A DNA stretch of 64,000 nucleotides from F23-D06 sp963603365 (GTDB lineage Bacteria > Bacteroidota > Bacteroidia > Bacteroidales > WCHB1-69). Made by a program: the position numbers and the translations under genes. Each line of letters starts with the position of its first letter. Within the stretch, counting starts at the first letter, position 1. The notes beneath the pieces were generated by a model. It saw nothing but the letters and a program-made list of their open reading frames with translations. It was not told the origin of the DNA and made no database searches. Where the stretch lies: contig CAVCMI010000022.1 in NCBI GenBank assembly GCA_963603365.1, positions 1 to 64,000 of the forward strand. The letters run 5' to 3'. This document shows, in pieces, positions 61,409 to 64,000 of the stretch.

Positions 61409-63547
61409 TTAGGGTTTCATGGAGAGGCTGATGCGCTTCCGCTCGGGCTCTACGCCGATGACGCGCACCGTGACTTTCTGGTGCAATTGCACCACTTCGT
61501 AGGGGTCGGCGATGCGCTTTTCTGACAGGTTGCTGATGTGTACAAGCCCGTCTTGATGAATGCCGATGTCCACAAAGCAGCCGAACGCGGTGATGTTGGT
61601 GACGATGCCGGGAAGTACCATGCCAGGCACAAGGTCTTCGATTGTCCGGATGCTTTTGTCGAACTCGAACATTTCGTAGTGGCGGCGCGGGTCGCGGCCG
61701 GGCTTGGCCAGTTCTTGCATGATGTCTTGGAGCGTCGGCATGCCGACAGTGGCAGTGATGTAGTTTTCAAGGGTGATGCCGGCACGTAACGTTGCATCGT
61801 GCATAAGGTCGGGAACGGAACAGTTCAGGTCTTCGGCCATCTTTTCCACGGTGGCATAGCTTTCGGGGTGCACGGCGCTGCCGTCAAGCGGGTTTTTGGC
61901 CTCCTGTATGCGAAGAAAGCCCGCTGCCTGCTCAAATGCCTTTGCCCCGAAACGCGGCACGTTTTTCAACGCCTCCCGAGACGGGAAGGGTCCATGTTCG
62001 TTACGGTAGTTTACGATGTTCTGTGCCAATGCGGGCCCGATGCCCGAGACGTGCGAAAGCAACTCTTTGCTGGCCGTGTTCAACGCTACGCCTACATAGT
62101 TGACACAGTTCTCTACGGTCTGTTCCAGACTCTCTTGCAGCCGTTTCTGGTTCACGTCGTGCTGGTATTGGCCAACGCCGATTGACTTCGGGTCAATTTT
62201 GACCAGTTCGGCGAGCGGGTCCATAAGCCGGCGGCCGATGGAGACGGCTCCGCGTACGGTGACATCGTAGTCGGGGAACTCCGCTCGCGCGACGGGCGAG
62301 GCTGAATAGACGGAGGCCCCGTCTTCGTTGACCATGAAGGCCTTGACGTCACGCTCAAAGGGAATGTGTCGTATGAAGTTTTCCGTTTCGCGTCCTGCGG
62401 TGCCGTTGCCGATGGCGATGACCTCGACGTTGTACTGCAATACCAACCTTTTCAATTTGTCGGAGGAGAGTTTGTATTGAGCGGCGGGCGGATGTGGATA
62501 GATGGTCTCGTTGTGCAGCAGTTTGCCTTGCCGGTCCAGAATAACTACTTTGCAGCCGGTGCGGAAGCCGGGGTCTATGGCCAAAGTGGTCACCTGCCCG
62601 ACCGGTGCGGCGAGCAGCAACTGCCTCAAGTTCCGAGTGAATACGTTGATGGCTTCCGTGTCGGCTTTTTCTTTGTAGTGCCTTCGCATTTCGGTTTCCA
62701 TCTGCGGAAGCAGCAGCCTTTTGTATGCGTCTACGGCAGCAATCCATACCTGCTGTGCGCATGGTCCGTCGTGACGGATGAGTCCGCGCTTGAGGATTTT
62801 AAGAGCCTCTTCCTCTTTCGGGGCGATAGACAGGCTTAGTATCCCGTCTTCTTCACCTCGGAACATGGCCAGTATGCGGTGCGACGGGGCTTTGGCCAAA
62901 AAGTCGCAGGCGTTGTAGTAGTTTTTGTATTTTTCGCGGTCGTCGGTCTTGTCTTTGACGCGCCTTGCACTCAAGAAACTGTAACGCAGGAACTCGTTGC
63001 GCAAACGCGCCCGCAGCCGGACGTCTTCGCTGATGAGCTCGGCGATGATGTCACGCGCGCCGGCAAGAGCCGCATCGGCGTTGCCAACTTGCTTTTCAGG
63101 GTTGATGAAAGAATCAACCATCGCACGGAACGCGTTTTCACTCATCTTCGGCTGCTTGAAGATGGATCCCGCCAAAGGCTCCAATCCTTTCTCTTTGGCA
63201 ACAGACGCCCTTGTCCGGCGTTTAGGACGATAGGGCAAGTACAGGTCTTCCAGTTCGCTCAACGTGCCCGCCCCGTTGATGGCATCCTCCAACTCGGACG
63301 TCAACTTGTCCTGCTCTCGGATGGAGTCGAGTATGGAAGCACGACGCTTGTCCAACTCTGTCAGCTTGCCGTAAAGCTCTCGTATCTCTTCGATTTTGAC
63401 TTCGTCAAGCCCTCCGGTCATCTCTTTGCGGTAACGAGAGATGAACGGGATGGTGGCTCCGCCTTCCAGCAAGGACAAGGTGTTCTTGACTTGCTCTTCG
63501 GGCAGTGTCAACACTTCGGCAATCCGTTTTGCATATTGGTCAAGCAT
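61409..63547 (-). CDS. tex: Tex-family RNA-binding transcription accessory protein
   Basis: 712 residues. Domains in order: N-terminal helical Tex domain (ERILTLPEE-like start, SRYRKEMTGGLDEVKIEEIREL), a YqgF-type nuclease-like domain (TTLAIDPGFRTGCKVVILD), helix-hairpin-helix modules (VSGIGPALAQNIVNYRNEHGPF) and a C-terminal S1 domain (GIVTNITAFGCFVDIGIHQDG). Tex is a highly conserved but little understood transcription factor. It lies 25 bp after gltX and directly before ligA. Confidence 0.95.
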   Translation of the reverse strand: MLDQYAKRIAEVLTLPEEQVKNTLSLLEGGATIPFISRYRKEMTGGLDEVKIEEIRELYGKLTELDKRRASILDSIREQDKLTSELEDAINGAGTLSELEDLYLPYRPKRRTRASVAKEKGLEPLAGSIFKQPKMSENAFRAMVDSFINPEKQVGNADAALAGARDIIAELISEDVRLRARLRNEFLRYSFLSARRVKDKTDDREKYKNYYNACDFLAKAPSHRILAMFRGEEDGILSLSIAPKEEEALKILKRGLIRHDGPCAQQVWIAAVDAYKRLLLPQMETEMRRHYKEKADTEAINVFTRNLRQLLLAAPVGQVTTLAIDPGFRTGCKVVILDRQGKLLHNETIYPHPPAAQYKLSSDKLKRLVLQYNVEVIAIGNGTAGRETENFIRHIPFERDVKAFMVNEDGASVYSASPVARAEFPDYDVTVRGAVSIGRRLMDPLAELVKIDPKSIGVGQYQHDVNQKRLQESLEQTVENCVNYVGVALNTASKELLSHVSGIGPALAQNIVNYRNEHGPFPSREALKNVPRFGAKAFEQAAGFLRIQEAKNPLDGSAVHPESYATVEKMAEDLNCSVPDLMHDATLRAGITLENYITATVGMPTLQDIMQELAKPGRDPRRHYEMFEFDKSIRTIEDLVPGMVLPGIVTNITAFGCFVDIGIHQDGLVHISNLSEKRIADPYEVVQLHQKVTVRVIGVEPERKRISLSMKP

Positions 63548-63572
63548 AATGTGAATGTGAGAGGCTAAAAGG

Positions 63573-64000
63573 TTAAATGTTGACGGCGTCCACGGCGCGC
63601 ACTATGCGGCGGTGTATCTCGTCGATGCCGATGAGACCGATGACGGTGAAGAGTTCAGGTCCTTTTGCCGCGCCTACGATGGCGATGCGCAGACTGTTCA
63701 GAACTTGTCCCATGTTGAGTTCGTTGTCGTGAATGTACTGCATGACGGATTCGGTGGCAGCATCTTTGTCGAACGGAACAATGCCGCACAATATGCGGTC
63801 TATTTCGAGCAGCCTGGCACCGGTGCCCTCTTTCCAGCGTTTTTTCAGCGACTGAGGGTCATATTCCGTTGGGGCGACGAAGAAATAATGGGCCTGTTCC
63901 CAGAAGTCGCCCACAAAGTTGAGCCTGTCTTTGATCAGTTCAATGACTTTCTTGGCGTATCCGTCATCACTGGATATGCCTTTCTCGTTCAAGGTTTTCT
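63573..64000 (-). CDS. gltX: Glutamyl-tRNA synthetase, C-terminal part
   Basis: The visible 142 or so residues run off the right edge with an open frame. Segments such as VIELIKDRLNFVGDFWEQAHYFF and LRIAIVGAAKGPELFTVIGLIGIDEIHRRI are the anticodon-binding C-terminal domain of bacterial GltX. The catalytic HIGH/KMSKS half is outside the window. It is the first seen gene of gltX-tex-ligA. Confidence 0.85.
   Translation of the reverse strand, partial: KTLNEKGISSDDGYAKKVIELIKDRLNFVGDFWEQAHYFFVAPTEYDPQSLKKRWKEGTGARLLEIDRILCGIVPFDKDAATESVMQYIHDNELNMGQVLNSLRIAIVGAAKGPELFTVIGLIGIDEIHRRIVRAVDAVNI

Noticed and set aside
1..64000. Mobile elements, CRISPR arrays, prophage or defence islands
   Set aside because: No transposase, integrase, phage structural gene, regularly spaced repeat or known defence gene is visible; gene content is mostly core metabolism.

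Overview
The window is a gene-dense chromosomal segment of a strictly anaerobic Bacteroidota, most likely order Bacteroidales. Several signs agree. The promoter motif TAnnTTTG recurs at the -7 position. Leaders are A-rich without a clear Shine-Dalgarno. Type IX secretion cargo is present (C-terminal type A and type B sorting domains), as are Bacteroidota families such as DUF6913, DUF1573, PepSY-like and GIN-domain proteins. Menaquinone, Rnf, HydE and lysine-fermentation genes are also encoded. Genus cannot be decided from the sequence alone. I see no insertion sequence, prophage, CRISPR array or rRNA.

Layout. 1-6.3 kb (minus strand): a DsbD-type reductase, Lnt and a secreted C10 cysteine peptidase that runs off the left edge. 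6.4-8.4 kb: groES-groEL. 8.5-14.5 kb (plus): hydE, a type II topoisomerase A subunit, a dihaem peroxidase lipoprotein and a tyrosine phosphatase. 14.7-17.8 kb (minus): a DRTGG protein, an RsbW-like ATPase, an [FeFe]-hydrogenase-like iron-sulfur protein and a heavy-metal permease. 18.0-23.2 kb: kal-kce of lysine fermentation, facing away from a plus-strand operon of a VOC protein, two small ferredoxin-like proteins and a membrane HdrD-like enzyme, with pdxJ behind it. 24-31.4 kb: a hydrolase-deaminase fusion, an orphan lipoprotein, a stand-alone fragment of an adenylating domain, an M49 peptidase lipoprotein, recF and an MFS transporter. 31.5-39.8 kb: tolC, rnfDGEA (no rnfB or rnfC), mpl, a DUF1573 protein, DUF6913 and dapA. 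39.9-47.7 kb: an M14 carboxypeptidase, a CorC-like protein with a tiny membrane partner, a large type IX cargo protein, panB and a pseudouridine synthase. 47.7-52.8 kb (minus): an esterase, tRNA-Ser, menG, menA, a FecCD permease, a degenerate response regulator and a hemerythrin protein. 53-59 kb (minus): an envelope/lipid cluster. 59.2-64 kb: tRNA-Met, ligA, tex and the 3' part of gltX.

How the genes may work together. A redox theme links much of the window. Rnf, menaquinone synthesis, the HdrD-like membrane enzyme, HydE and the hydrogenase-like sensor protein all handle low-potential electrons of the kind made when amino acids are fermented. The best candidate for an undescribed system is the pair of divergent operons at 18.0-23.2 kb. 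There the lysine-fermentation enzymes Kce and Kal share a nearly perfect 46-bp palindromic promoter region with a putative cytochrome b/iron-sulfur electron-transfer module. The second candidate is the DRTGG/ATPase/hydrogenase-like operon, which ends in a metal exporter rather than in hydrogenase genes. Both are inferences from gene order and motifs.
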